Part shown: in pieces, positions 24,401-34,600 of the stretch
How positions within the stretch are numbered: position 1 is the first letter of the stretch
Layout: the number at the start of each line of letters is the position of its first letter
Assembly: GCA_018697195.1 (NCBI GenBank)
Contig: CM031857.1
Coordinates: forward strand, 66,799,053 to 66,863,052
Source of the DNA: Certhia americana
Lineage: Eukaryota > Chordata > Aves > Passeriformes > Certhiidae
Direction: 5' to 3'
Length of the DNA stretch: 64,000 nt
The notes under the pieces: model-generated
What the model was told of the DNA's origin: nothing
Seen by the model: only the letters and a program-made list of their open reading frames with translations
Databases searched by the model: none
Program-made: the position numbers and the translations under genes

Positions 24401-27400
24401 TATTCTACTTCAGAATCAGGTCTTCACTCTGCTCATTACTTTGTTTTATATGCAGAAAGAAGAAAGCTGAAATATTTGAGACCAAAATCATGCAGTTTAA
24501 CACTAAAAACATACAGACTTTTTTCAGGGTCTGTCACTTGGGGGGAAAAATAAAAAAAAAAAAAAAAAGTGGAACAGGAACCTGAATCCAGAAATTTGAA
24601 CTAGTTTGTGTCCCAGTATAGCTAGGTTTGTTTTGTTTGCTTTAAACCTCACAGTTTTAAGCATTACCAGTAATTTCTGGGTGCTTTCTCTTCTTAGCAA
24701 TAAAACAGAACATTGAACAATAAATGCCCATCTTACAATGTGGACTGGTAAGTTTTTAAGTTGGCTACAGTCCCTCTATGATGCAAGACCCACAGAACAG
24801 TGCTAAGCATATGGATTATGACTACCCTAAAATCGTAAGAACCATAGCACAAATTGTAACTGGTCTCAGAGCAAATACACACAAGCTTCCCAACACAGCC
24901 TGCTTGGCAGTGGAGAATCTGGAAAGCTCTGCCCTGCCACAGTCAAACTGCCACCAGGATCTGAGTGATTTCATCTGAAAGTAGCTCGGGAATGTTTATT
25001 TCATATTGCAGTGTGGGTATACCAACACATATCAGTACTATAATAAGCAAAGAGGTTCATAAAAATAATGGGACTTTTATACACCACTTAAGACTTTGAA
25101 TTATGCATGGTCAGATTATCAACAGGTCAGATGTAACATTTTCTGTTAGTACAATGATAAAGCTGGTTTCATAGCAAGCTCCCATTTTGACAAAAATGCA
25201 GCCTCAGCTGCCACTGTACGTCTAGAGCTGTTAGCTGTTTGAAGTTTTATTGATGTAAATGTATTCACTCGCAAGCTAGTCAATACGAAACAAATACGAT
25301 TATGTTTTCAGCTAGCTAGAAAAGTGATTTTTAAGTTTATCTGAGAAAGAGTTAGCAGCTGTTACCAGCACCATCAGAAACAAACAAGTTTCAGAACAGG
25401 AAACAACTTCTTTTAAAGTTGTCACAGGTTTAAAATAAAAATGGAGTAGAAAATATTATTTCCTGTATGCATCTCACACTATTAGGCTACCTGTTATCAG
25501 TATAATCAGTGGGATCTGGAACTTCAATTAATTGATACAGTAGATTTATACAATGTCCAATGTACTTTTTTATATTTATATACATCCACAAATACTATGG
25601 TTTTCTTCTTCTGTGATCAGATGCTGCAACTTTCTTCTCCTGAGGAACAAAACAGGCTACAGGGAAAAAACTAAAGCCAGATGCAGGCTTAAGACACGTG
25701 CAACATGAACCAGTAGTTTAAACCCTACCCTGAAGGGTATGTTTGGGCTTTATCATTGGCTTTGTTACTGATTCAATACATGTCTTTACATGTCTTTTTA
25801 ATGGGGAACCAAGTCTCTCAGCAGTTAGAATTGGAAGAGTTACAGTCAAATACAGAGCCCAAATATGCTCACAGCCCGCATGCATGAACACACCCACATG
25901 GATTCATCTATTTGTTATTGACATATAGCAGAGTAGCAGGATATGGCTGTGTATGAACAGAGTGTACGCACTGCCTATTGCAAATTTGCATGTGCACAGC
26001 TGACGTCTTGCACCTGAGCAGATGTGACCACTGAGGCTCAGCTGACACAGCAGAATAACAGAGACTTCCATTGTTCAGGAAATGCCTTGGAAATGCTCTG
26101 ATGAAATGGTTAGGAACATTAATAAATACTCACCAGAGACTCATTTGCACACTGGAACACATAGCAAACATACTGGCTTAACCCAGGTTCCACAGATTCC
26201 CGGCAAATAAAACCAAAGTGATCAACGTGTTTTATACCCTAAAAAGTTTAAAAAGAGCATTAGTGGACCATTTTATCAACAGGTTTACTTTTCAAACATT
26301 TGAATAACTATATATGCATACTACTAATGATCTATTTTACAAATAGTATAATTATGTTTTAAAATTGCTTTTTTGTATTTAAGTTATATAAAGATCTTCA
26401 TACAATCAAAACCAAAGTTATACAGCAATCTGGGCCAGAATTTATTCCATTAGCAAAATTGGATTTGCATGGAAGCAAACTAAAGACTGCTGGGTTGCAT
26501 TTGGAATTGCCTCCACAGTGAAAATTTGATGTTTTAAGTCCATGCTAAAACACAGGATTGGAGAAGTATCAGGGCAGCAGCAGACTCTTAATTTCTTGTA
26601 ATATATGTTAGGACTGCACAAAAAAACCCCAGAGGGAATGAGTGGCAACATACAGAATTGCAACTAAATTCTGAAATAAATTCTTTGAGACTGAGTTACA
26701 TACCAGAAGTTTCAAGACTTATTACACATTACTACTGACACTTTTTTTCAAGATCATAGTATAACAGCTTGACAGGGAACGCTGCCTTGCTAAAAACAGC
26801 ACTGAGAAGATCAAAGACAGCTGCTTCCTAAGAAGCACTGTATTCCCAGTCTCAATTCATGAAACATGACTCACTATTGTTAAAGCTTTTGCCAATGTTT
26901 TTATCATCCGAGTACGGTAATAGTAGATTTTCTCCAAATGAAAGCCTAATCCCTCAAGTTCAAATACAACAAAAATCAGAACACAGCTGCTTGGATCCAT
27001 CTCCAAAGAAAACACCTATATCATAAAAGAGAGGAGGAGGCAAAGCAACTTGCCTGTCACTACAGAAAATAGTCTAGACAAAATTGGAAATGCAGTACGT
27101 GACAGACTGAACATATTGTCACTACACACTGTTGTTTTTAAAAACAAAATTCCAGAAGTCACATTTGTGCCACTTAAGAGCTGCAGAGGGCTGCTAAGAT
27201 GACACAAATGGCATTAGTTGAACTATAGTCCAACTAATCTTCATTTTCTTATGACATATGAAGTTTTCAAAAGCATAAAATAAAAAAGGTCAGATGTATA
27301 CACATGTTGATCCATAGAACAGTGAAGTATTGACCTCTGTTTTGCAAGAAAACATATTTATTAAAGGTGGTTTGGTGAGATGCCAGTTCCCTCCCTACTG

Positions 27401-30400
27401 ACAGTGCCTGAACAAGTCTACTGCTGTCTTGACTTCTCAGTCTCCACAGGAGAACATTTGAGGGGGGAGACAGATGTGACACTTGCCCCACTGAAGCACA
27501 ACTAGGACAGTATGTTCCTAAATCAACAGTACTTCCACCACATTTCTTTAAGACGGTGGCTTTAAGAGGTCATGACAAAAGAGCCAAGTTTTCTGTTATT
27601 CTGGGTTCCCTCAAGGGGAAGGCTGCAACAGGAAAACATCTACAGCTATTTGATATCTGAGTTTAGACTGCACACATAGAGGTTTATCATCTAAATGATA
27701 GATGATAAACAATTATAAGGAGTGTGGATAATTACTTGAATGCAGCAGCTCAACCATGTTTAAGCTATAGGAAAAAAAAAAAACCTTTGTTGGACCAGAC
27801 TAAGAGAATCCAGAATGCAAACTGGCAATAACATCTCCTTTTCATTGTTTGTAAAGCTTGGAAGTACAAATACTCCTAAGCCACAGTCCCACAATACATA
27901 GTAAATCACTGCCCTATAAATCCGTAACAGAGGAGCCCTGGGGCTAGCACCAAGATCTTAAAGTACATACTGAATAGGTTTATGCAACCAGTGCTTAGTC
28001 TTGAACAAATTAATATTTTATTTCTATTGAACACAGAACCCCCTCAACTTCTCTAAAGTAACTGTTTCACATTTTAAAAAAACAAATAAAACTCAAAAAT
28101 ACCCCAAACAAAAACCCCAGAATATTGTGACAGCCTCTTTGAGTTATTCAAAAATGCAAAGTAACAGAAGCTTTGCTCTAAATGAAAGTGAAGAGGTGGA
28201 GTGAAAAGTACCTCCAAATCCCAGCACACAGAATTACCTGACACTATTTACTGTACAAAGTCATTTTCCTGAAAGAAAGCTGGGCCTTGAAGGTTTTCCA
28301 TGGTCTTATTGATCACTTAATGCATACTTAAAGTCAGCAGAAAAAAGGTTGTCCCTGCTTAGCACAGTTTTCTATTGTAAATATGTATATACAACCTAGG
28401 AGCCCAGTACCTAAAGCTGAAGTGTCACTTCAGTACACCCAAAAAGCAGGAGAAGACCCAAGTTGTCCGCAAATTCTGCTTTCCATAGCTCTGCTTTAAG
28501 AATCATTTTGATCTGTATTTATTATAAACCTATTACTACATTGTTTGAGTGTACTCTCCCATTCTGCATTTGCTTTAGCTTATTTCCTCTACCAAAAGCA
28601 ATATAAATTGTAGCTAAAATTTAGAGTGAATTTAAAGACCTGGGCCTTTAGTTGGTAGCTTAAGACTATAACCTGAGTTTTAAGTATTGCCTAATTCTTA
28701 ATTTGTCCAAGCATTGGTAGCCCCAGTCATGCAAGAGCAGACTGTTATTAGCATTAAAATGAATGCACTTGGGGGTGAAATGCAGGTTTAGAAAATGTCA
28801 AAAGTGTACTTTAAACTAGAACAATCATGTTTAAGAAGGCCTGAAGTGATGATGTGGCATGGCAAATGAAAAGAGATAATAAAGTAAGACCTCAAACCAA
28901 AAAGCGTCTGTAGTAACTGGTGCTGAACAAGAGCAATATGGAAAGGTGAACATCTTAGTCTTTGCATTTAACTTTAGAAGAAATAACTACTTATTACTGA
29001 AAATAACTAGGGTACACCTAGTTATGCCATGTTCTCCAGAAGAAATGATGCAGGTGAACTGCTGTTTTTCTGAAGGGTTGATTTGACACTCTCCTCCTTT
29101 CCTTCTGAAGGCTTTCAGGAACTTATCTGCTCAGAAACAGTACACTCAGAGCATCCAGAATGGAGATTAAACTGCTTCCAAAAACATATCCAATACTCTT
29201 CCAAAGCAGAACAGTTTATACTTTGTTTGCTGGCGTGTGATTGAAGTTGCTGCTATTACACAGCTCAGACTAGTTATTTTGCTCTCATATTTTCTGGAAT
29301 TTTCTGGAAAAAAATTCTACATTTCTTTTTTTCTCCTGTCTATAGGCCAGCAAGACAACACAGCTGAAGAACAAACAAAATCTTTACTCCTGGTGATCTA
29401 CACACTGCTTCTTATTAATGCTTACCTGAGAACAAGAAGAGATATCTTTAAAATTCTTTTCAAACACAACAGATTTGGTATCTGGACTGATGAGGTTCAC
29501 TTCAAACCTTCCAACCTAAGGGGAAGAAAAATAAATCTAATTTATGACTGTCTTGCAGGCACAGCATTTACAGCAAAAAAAATGTTAGAATCTCACCCTT
29601 CCTTGTTCACATAGAGTACCTTTTGGCACAACAGCTTACTCAGCAGGAACAAGGGTGCCAGGATGCTGTAATTCTGCCTACGTTGAGTAAGAATATTTCA
29701 GCAAGAACAATACACTCAGTTGAACAACAAAAATGACTTGGAAAGAAACAGCTTTTCTTCCCCTCCCCCACCTTTTCTCTTCAAGTTATTTTAGTCCAAA
29801 GATCACATGTTTGACAGACAGTACTAAAACCTTTAGGAAACAACGTGGCTAAATGAAAAAATAAATTGGTAATTCTTGGTTTTTAAATTATACCACAGAT
29901 TAGCTGAGAAACTAAGAGAATGCTTTTTGGGTTGTACTAGTTCCAAATGAGAAAGAGTAGATTCTGCAGCAAACTACCTTTCAGCTTTCCCAAACTGCTT
30001 CTCAAGCCCATGGAATTTATTCTACGGACCTCAGAGATTTTTTCAGCTAAATCCTTTTCCTTACTATTGATAAGCTGAGGCTTTCTGAAGGGCAATGCAT
30101 TCTCACATTTTCCCTTAGATGATCCTTAAAACAATTGGAAAGACAAAATCCAGGCATTTTAGCCCATTGTTACTTCCTTTTATGGGTCACCTCCTTTATG
30201 TGTCCTGTTTTCTCAAAACAAGTTCCAAATATGTGAAATGCACTTCAGGCAAGAGAAGAAATAACCATTGGAGTCTGAATGAAGAAGCCTTCAGTGCAGA
30301 GATATTTGAATACTCATCTGGTAAAGAGGAGTCATTAATATGAATTATCAAAAAGAGGCTGGCTCAAACACATGGCTGTGGAAGTCTTATGCTAAGTTTT

Positions 30401-31399
30401 TTTCTTTTTAAGTGCACAAAAAAAGAGGGTTTGTTTGCACAGTAGTCTTCATTGATTCTATTTTTGAAAGAATATTCATGTTTTTCAGCTAGAAATCCTC
30501 AACACTGCATATAATCCAGTGCTCCATATAAAATAAATATTTCACCAAAAACTCTGCTCCTTTAAGTGATTACTCCATAAATAATTGCTTTTCCTAAAAA
30601 TGTGCCTAAGCTCATGAGTTGAGGTGAAAGTTCAGCTACTTGTGTTCCAACCATCTATGAACAGATACAAAAATACTTATGACAAGTCACGAAGCCATAC
30701 TGGATACGTATTACTTATCTTGCAAAACTTGTCTCAAACTGTACAGGGGAAGAAGATGGTACAAAATCAACAGGAATTGCTCGTCCTACAACACACCTGG
30801 AACAACATTGTCCTGTTCTTCTCAGAATCAGAGGGCTGAACATGACTGGGGGCACTTGCATGTCTTCTGCGGGACTGTATTTTCAGGTTTGTGTCATGAA
30901 CCCTTCTCTGCATCACTGCAGTGACACTGCTGCACCGGGAGCGAAACTCCTGCTGCTCATCAAAGCCAGAGTCCTCTAAAATCCGCTCTGGAAAGAAGCC
31001 ACGAGTGCTGACCAGGTTGGTCAAGTTGGTCTGGCTGCCAATTGTAAACATTGGAGCATGCCCTGAAGTGCTGTTTGGGCTGTCCAGCTCCTCAAATGGG
31101 CTGTCCAGAGGAGAAGCTGACACATTTTCTTCACACAGGGGCAAGTCCAGACTCGACTCGTTATTCCGCTGCTCATTTAACAGTTTCAGGCGCTGGCGCT
31201 CATGAAGACTGAATTTCTCTATGCAGTCATCAATTAGTGTGGAGGGAGCTTTCTTGTGAGCCACTGTCACCTTTCCACAGTACAAGACCTCAAATTTTTG
31301 AGAGTCATAGAAGGCATCTTCACTATCCTTACTTGGTTTGGCATCTTCTTTCAGTGCTGCTTTAGAGACTTGTCTTATGCTGCTGATGACATCAGGAAC
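253..31399 (-). CDS. TBC1D4: TBC1D4 (AS160) Rab-GAP, partial spliced gene
   Basis: Thirteen constitutive exons plus one cassette exon, read right to left, spell out TBC1D4, a Rab GTPase-activating protein. In vertebrates it keeps GLUT4 storage vesicles inside the cell by inactivating Rab8/10/13/14 until Akt or AMPK phosphorylates it and 14-3-3 binds. About 748 codons are visible without the cassette, corresponding roughly to human residues 166-972. The order is PTB2 (split), phosphosite linker, calmodulin-binding segment, start of TBC domain. It is TBC1D4 rather than the paralogue TBC1D1, judging by strings such as HPPSS after [22 protein letters not shown] and [20 protein letters not shown]. 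All junctions join in frame with GT/AG sites and no stop or frameshift is seen, so the gene looks functional. Both ends run off the window. Family identity is from memory of the human protein, not a search. Confidence 0.97.
412..1737 (-). other. TBC1D4: Intron between pre-TBC and TBC exons
   Basis: 1.3 kb of unique-looking AT-rich sequence. Open frames on both strands are short and match nothing I recognise. Nothing else seen. Confidence 0.85.
1738..1896 (-). CDS. TBC1D4: TBC1D4 exon: pre-TBC helix
   Basis: 159 bp, two bases in and one base out. Acceptor is TATGTTTTAG|CAAGCA and donor is AAAGAAG|GTATTT. It encodes [20 protein letters not shown], then [20 protein letters not shown] and [13 protein letters not shown]. 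This is the helical lead-in to the TBC domain. CQKDAIN replaces human CQKEVLI. Confidence 0.96.
1897..5465 (-). other. TBC1D4: Intron, no recognisable element
   Basis: 3.6 kb. It contains a 151-codon plus-strand frame at 3034-3489 with low similarity to any family I know, and no promoter, splice or codon-bias support. I see no transposon terminus. Confidence 0.8.
5466..5675 (-). CDS. TBC1D4: TBC1D4 exon: calmodulin-binding segment
   Basis: 210 bp, phase two bases in and one base out. Acceptor is TCTTTGCAG|ATTGTC and donor is CTGGAAG|GTTAGC. It encodes [20 protein letters not shown], a variable acidic stretch, then [23 protein letters not shown]. That last basic amphipathic helix is the calmodulin-binding region described just upstream of the GAP domain in AS160. 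It is essentially identical to human. Confidence 0.96.
5676..6589 (-). other. TBC1D4: Intron, no recognisable element
   Basis: 0.9 kb of AT-rich intronic sequence. Nothing recognisable. Confidence 0.85.
6590..6750 (-). CDS. TBC1D4: TBC1D4 exon after cassette: Thr751/basic segment
   Basis: 161 bp. It starts with the third base of a Ser codon and ends with one base. Acceptor is TTTCCTTCAG|TGATGG. The donor CATCCAG|GTCTGT is a weaker match to consensus than its neighbours. It encodes [20 protein letters not shown], then [20 protein letters not shown] and [20 protein letters not shown] is the conserved block around human Thr751. WRRRIFLQ replaces WRQRIFLR. Corresponds to human exon 13 if human exon 12 exists as a separate micro-exon. 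Confidence 0.96.
6751..12834 (-). other. TBC1D4: Large intron downstream of the cassette exon
   Basis: 6.1 kb between the cassette exon and the next constitutive exon. It holds a CR1 tail near 10960-11020 followed by an A-rich patch to about 11075, plus three near-copies of TTTACTATAAA around 10889-10928. The human gene has a further very small alternative exon in this interval; I could not find a convincing equivalent by eye. Confidence 0.8.
10960..11020 (+). mobile_element. CR1 LINE tail fragment
   Basis: CTGTAACTAAATGATCTTTA, then TGGTCCCTTGCAACCC and ACCATTCTGTGATTTA, matches the CR1 3' terminus (gatgatcttnnggtcccttccaacccnnnccattctgtgatt). Only about 60 bases are recognisable, followed by A-rich sequence. 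Confidence 0.8.
12835..12984 (-). CDS. TBC1D4: TBC1D4 cassette exon 11 (long isoform)
   Basis: 150 bp, an exact multiple of three. Acceptor is GTTGCCTGCACAG|TCCTGTGG behind a pyrimidine-rich tract, and donor is CCCAAGAG|GTGAGA. The incoming AG of exon 10 plus the first T gives Ser. The outgoing AG plus the first T of the next exon again gives Ser, so inclusion and skipping are both in frame. It encodes [20 protein letters not shown], then [20 protein letters not shown] and QHSESDLPK. This aligns with the human long-isoform insert (SSVRR, SFSAPSF, APSFLKSFYQNSGRL). Human Arg684, whose nonsense variant causes muscle insulin resistance in Greenland, corresponds to the CGG at 12966-12968. The exon is shorter than the 63-residue human insert and carries one SAPSF unit instead of two. 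No other reading frame explains the match. Confidence 0.9.
12985..14857 (-). other. TBC1D4: Intron between exon 10 and cassette exon 11
   Basis: 1.9 kb. Its exon-10 end (14770-14857) is GC-rich, while the remainder is AT-rich. It contains a splice-like segment (14087-14184) that I examined and rejected as an exon. Confidence 0.85.
14858..15084 (-). CDS. TBC1D4: TBC1D4 exon 10: Thr642 phosphosite exon
   Basis: 227 bp, phase 0 in, two bases (AG) out. Acceptor is CCTTTCAG|GACACT and donor is GGCAAG|GTGAGT. It encodes [20 protein letters not shown], then [27 protein letters not shown] and finally [20 protein letters not shown] contains the key Akt/14-3-3 threonine (human Thr642), whose codon is at 14965-14967. 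The exon is far richer in GC and CpG than its flanks. Its end differs from human (NCVETA versus SSSEQC), and the split AG codon can join either the cassette exon or the next constitutive exon. Confidence 0.97.
15085..16067 (-). other. TBC1D4: Intron between exons 9 and 10
   Basis: 1.0 kb. The exon-10 side continues the GC-rich patch for about 100 bases. Nothing else recognisable. Confidence 0.85.
16068..16142 (-). CDS. TBC1D4: TBC1D4 exon 9: Ser588-site exon
   Basis: 75 bp, 25 codons, phase 0/0. Acceptor is TTCTTGCAG|GGAGCC. The exon encodes [20 protein letters not shown] then LASDR, and carries the Akt site RGRLGS-V (human Ser588). The donor is taken as GACAGA|GTACGT because it keeps exon 10 in frame. 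A second GT (GTAAGG) lies 4 bases further on and would frameshift. Confidence 0.96.
16143..19963 (-). other. TBC1D4: Intron between exons 8 and 9
   Basis: 3.8 kb. It contains a short (TTTC)n run near 17490-17505, a direct repeat of TTAAGCACATTA near 17010-17038, and an unusually long 138-codon minus-strand open frame (18904-19320) in a locally GC-richer patch (see findings). Confidence 0.8.
19964..20083 (-). CDS. TBC1D4: TBC1D4 exon 8: basic linker
   Basis: 120 bp, 40 codons, phase 0/0. Acceptor is TTCAACAG|GTCATT and donor is TCAAGG|GTAAGT. It encodes [20 protein letters not shown] then [20 protein letters not shown]. The KNKAKxSLTSSLE block is the human Ser570 region. One arginine before SLTSS is lysine here, so the site reads K-K-S-L-T-S-S. 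Confidence 0.96.
20084..20734 (-). other. TBC1D4: Intron between exons 7 and 8
   Basis: 0.65 kb, including an A/C-rich low-complexity tract at about 20190-20300 on the plus strand. Confidence 0.85.
20735..20845 (-). CDS. TBC1D4: TBC1D4 exon 7
   Basis: 111 bp, 37 codons, phase 0/0. Acceptor is ACTGACAG|AAAATG and donor is CCATCG|GTAAAG. It encodes [20 protein letters not shown] followed by [17 protein letters not shown]. Differences from human cluster at PDN versus PVS and EAPS versus EGPS. Confidence 0.96.
20846..21617 (-). other. TBC1D4: Intron between exons 6 and 7
   Basis: 0.77 kb of intron. Nothing recognisable beyond splice sites. Confidence 0.85.
21618..21709 (-). CDS. TBC1D4: TBC1D4 exon 6
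   Basis: 92 bp. It starts with the last two bases of the Gly codon shared with exon 5 and ends in phase 0. Acceptor is TTCCTAG|GACTC and donor is GTTCAG|GTAATA. It encodes [20 protein letters not shown] then [10 protein letters not shown], effectively identical to human. This is a helical linker after PTB2. Confidence 0.97.
21710..23483 (-). other. TBC1D4: Intron between exons 5 and 6
   Basis: 1.8 kb of AT-rich intron. No element recognised. Confidence 0.85.
23484..23616 (-). CDS. TBC1D4: TBC1D4 exon 5: PTB2 C-terminal helix
   Basis: 133 bp, phase 0 in and one base out (GAAG|GTAGCA). Acceptor is CATGTAG|GTTGAT. It encodes [19 protein letters not shown], the C-terminal helix of PTB2, followed by a cysteine-containing segment [18 protein letters not shown]. 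Near identical to human. Confidence 0.97.
23617..26133 (-). other. TBC1D4: Intron between exons 4 and 5
   Basis: 2.5 kb. It has an A-run of about 17 bases near 24550-24568. No exon or transposon end recognised. Confidence 0.85.
26134..26238 (-). CDS. TBC1D4: TBC1D4 exon 4: PTB2 core
   Basis: 105 bp, 35 codons, phase 0/0. Acceptor is TTTTTAG|GGTATA and donor is TCTCTG|GTGAGT. It encodes [15 protein letters not shown], then [32 protein letters not shown] and CYVFQC are conserved strands of PTB2 in both TBC1D1 and TBC1D4. SVEPGLSQY, with no glycine-run insert, is the TBC1D4 type. Confidence 0.97.
26239..29425 (-). other. TBC1D4: Intron between exons 3 and 4
   Basis: 3.2 kb. It contains a perfect 12-bp stem-loop at 27682-27710. 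Otherwise unremarkable AT-rich intron. Confidence 0.85.
27682..27710 (+). repeat. Perfect 12-bp stem-loop
   Basis: GTTTATCATCTA, loop AATGA, then TAGATGATAAAC. An exact inverted repeat in the intron between exons 3 and 4. Confidence 0.9.
29426..29515 (-). CDS. TBC1D4: TBC1D4 exon 3: PTB2 core
   Basis: 90 bp, 30 codons, phase 0/0. Acceptor is CCCCTTAG|GTTGG and donor is TCTCAG|GTAAGC. It encodes [20 protein letters not shown] followed by [10 protein letters not shown], which continues the PTB2 fold directly after MLFQ of exon 2. Only conservative differences from human are visible (EV for EI, VF for VL). Confidence 0.97.
29516..30796 (-). other. TBC1D4: Intron between exons 2 and 3
   Basis: 1.3 kb, AT-rich. 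No element recognised. Confidence 0.85.
30797..31399 (-). CDS. TBC1D4: TBC1D4 exon 2: start of PTB2 and Akt-site insert
   Basis: 603 bp, phase 0 at both ends, 201 codons. Acceptor is CCCCTTAG|GTTCC and donor is TTCCAG|GTGTGT. It begins [10 protein letters not shown], matching human from about residue 166. [17 protein letters not shown] is the first strand of PTB2. The long insert that splits this PTB domain carries [19 protein letters not shown], then RSRCSSV (human Ser318 region) and RRRHASAPS (human Ser341, an Akt/14-3-3 site), and the exon closes with [10 protein letters not shown]. The stretch between [10 protein letters not shown] and [11 protein letters not shown] differs strongly from human ([15 protein letters not shown] and onward), as expected for a disordered linker. 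The numbering assumes a single upstream exon, as in human. Confidence 0.97.
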
Positions 31400-31672
31400 C
31401 TAAGGGGACAGTGTGAAAAGCCTTTTTAGTAACCACAAATGAGACAGCAGAGACACTAATGCAACAAGCATTTGTTAAGGTAAGTATTTACACAAGATAT
31501 TTCTCTAGCAGAGTGCCACAAGCTTCTTGGCAAAGAATATAAAACCAGTAAAGTCTAAATTCTGTGTGGACAATTTATGCACTGGAAACAGCAAAAAATT
31601 TCTTTTACTGGAATATCTTCCAGTACATAAGGTTTTAAATTACCAGAAGGTCGACTGGCAAATGTTCACGTC

Positions 31673-31693
31673 CTTTTTTTTTTGTTTTTTTTT
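31673..31693 (+). repeat. T-rich tract
   Basis: About 20 bases, nearly all T with one G. On the transcribed strand it is an A-run about 270 bases upstream of exon 2, so it is not the exon 2 polypyrimidine tract. Confidence 0.8.
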
Positions 31694-34600
31694 ACCGAGA
31701 CTACCTTCTCTTTTCCATTGTCCTCTGCCCACATTGTCATGTTTTACTGCTGTATTCTGTAAAGGGCCATCACTGTTCCTTTGTTTTTATTTTGCAGAGA
31801 CACTTATTTTATTCTTAAGACTGTTTTGGGAACAGTTTTGTGAAAAAGAGACCCGCAATCTCCATCAGTTTCAAATAATGAGAGGTAGCAAGAATATGGA
31901 CATTTTACTGAAGTACCATGTACAACTGCATTAGGTCTCACTTATTATCAACTATAAAAACCTTTCCCCATCCATCCTATGACACAGCTCACCTTAAGGT
32001 CACACTTCCCTGCTCAGGGAAGTCATTGTGCAATTAAGTAACACACACAAATCTCTCTACTCCTCTGCACAGACCCCTACTATACCCTGTAGAGCCAAAC
32101 TGCACATGTCCAGAAGAAACTCACAATTTCAGCCCTGTATCACAGTCTTTCAAAGACACCTGGTTCTTCCTCCATTTTATCCCAATTACCCTGGACGGAG
32201 TCTGCTTTCACTGCCAACATATTTAATATGCGAGCTCGTTTTTCATTTTGGCTTCAAAATAGGAAACAAGGACTTACCCAACTCTACTAACTGCAGATCA
32301 GAGTGGTAATAGTTGCTTTTTTGACAGTACCTGCTCTTCTGAACTATACCTCTTACCCACATATCCTATTTTCTCTAGAAAGTATAATGAATCACACTAC
32401 ATGCATTGGGGAATTTACTAGTGACAATGAGATAAAGAGAGAATATCAATCCAAATCCAATTTCCTTTGCAAGAGAAATCTGTTCTCAGCATTCAATTAA
32501 TCCAATATAATCAATCAACAGCTTTTGTATTCTAGACATTATTCTATAAATATTATTCCCACTATATTTAATATTTTTCTAAGAATTTTTCTATTAGGTG
32601 AAGGTAACTTTAAAGTCACACCTCAGTAAATAATCCATGCTCCCTAAAGTATATCTTTCAGTCACATGATACCAGCTGAAGCTTGCTACTGAGGCAGCAA
32701 TCTCATACACCAACACTTTTGCAAGTCACAGTGGAAAATTACCTCATCTTAATCCCCATCTCCCATTACACACTCTTCATCCCTTGGGCATTCAACTCAA
32801 ATCTGCTTCCAGTTCATTTATTGCAAAATGAAGTTCAATTACCCTAAGGTCTGCTGACCGTTTGGCTTCTGTCCCTTTACATGTCACCATCATCTCAGTT
32901 TTCAGTGAGGCTAAAAGCTAAGTCTAGATCTGACACAGATACAAGGGTGTAACTATTCTTCCTTCATTTTCACTACCGGGCTGCTTTACCATCACTCAAG
33001 GTGCACCTCCTCCCAGCCATGGCAGTCCAGCTGGACACGCACAGTCCTCACTTTGCATTTGCCTGTTTGTGTTCAGAGACACAGCTCTTTTTTCACTGAT
33101 TGGTCTCTTATTCACTCTATGGCCTGTGCTTAAGGAAGCTCTAGAGTTTAAATTGCTTAGTTCTCTATTCTAACAAAATTCACAAACTAGCTATCTTTCA
33201 ATTAAAATTTCCCTTTTTAGAATCCAGAAGCTGTTACAGGGCAATTCACATACATTTCTATTCAAAGTACAGTGACAAATGATAATTCTATTCAAAATGC
33301 TTACACTTTACGCACAATCAACTAGAGTAACCACTGTCAGCTCTTTAATTAGCAATTTAAATTCTTTTAAAAGTGTACCATCACTTCCACTCCTGTAACT
33401 GGGTTCTGCCTCCTGCTCATCACCTCTAAGACAGAAAAAACTGGATATTCCTAAGTCTTTCTAAAAGTACTCAATAGCCTCCTAACACATCCTTCCCCCT
33501 CTCTCCCCCACTAGCAAAAGTCCAAATAGGCTGGAGATAAGACACTACCAATTATACCCCAACAGTAATACCCATCAATTCTCTCTTCTGTCAGATATCT
33601 CCCTCAATAATGCAGTTTCAAGTAATTGCAATTCTGCATAGAAAAACCCACCACCCTGCTGTTTATCACTTTTATTTCCATCTTTTCCAGATTGTGTATG
33701 CTCTTCAGACACCAGTATTTAAGCCACAATTATTATTTCAGTATCTCTGCTCCTTAGAAAGCTTTTGCAACACATACATTGTTACAGCATTTTCACTTAT
33801 GCATAGAGGGATCCTAGCATTAGAGCAGGGTTTTCAGCCCATACAGCCCAAACAATACTTATTACCTGCTTTGTTTAGGTAAACTTTTTTACAGGCTCTG
33901 GTTTTTTTGTTTTTTTTTGGGTGCTCCCTCATCAATAGTCACTTTTTTCCTTCTTTTCAACCTAAAGACAGAACTAAATAAATAATAAAATATCAGAATA
34001 AACATTTGGAGACCTGTTTAATCTCTGTAGTTATGAATACTTATATACAGATAAAGAGAAAAATAATGTAATGCAATACAGGGATGTCACAATTGATAAC
34101 TAATACCTATCTGTCAGACAGCCCAGAACCAGTTCCAGGTGGTTGTTAGTTGTTTCATGGGTACTCTCAGTAGCTTGGTGTAAAAAACAGCTTCAAGTAT
34201 AACATTCAAGACAGATACTAACATTGCCAGGCTATTAGTCGTGTACATTAATTTTATTGGTCTTTAGTGCACAGGAGTAGCTATGTGCTGCTGCTGATGT
34301 ACTCAGTGACTGACAAGGTGCCAGCCTGTGCTGTTAGACCTGACCCTCTTCACTCCCAGAGTGAAGTCTCCCAGAGTGACACTTTCTTATCAAGAACCAA
34401 GAGCTACTTCTGAGATGTACCTGATCAGAGCACAGTATTCTCATGAAAAGATCTGACTTTGATCAAAACCTCTAAGTGGGATCAAGTGGAATCTAAAAAA
34501 CAGTTTGCATCTGTGTTTTCCTGAAATGCAAAATGCAGGAAAAGTTACGTAATTATCAACCATACATCCCAGTATGGCTTTTTACACATTTCTTTGACAC

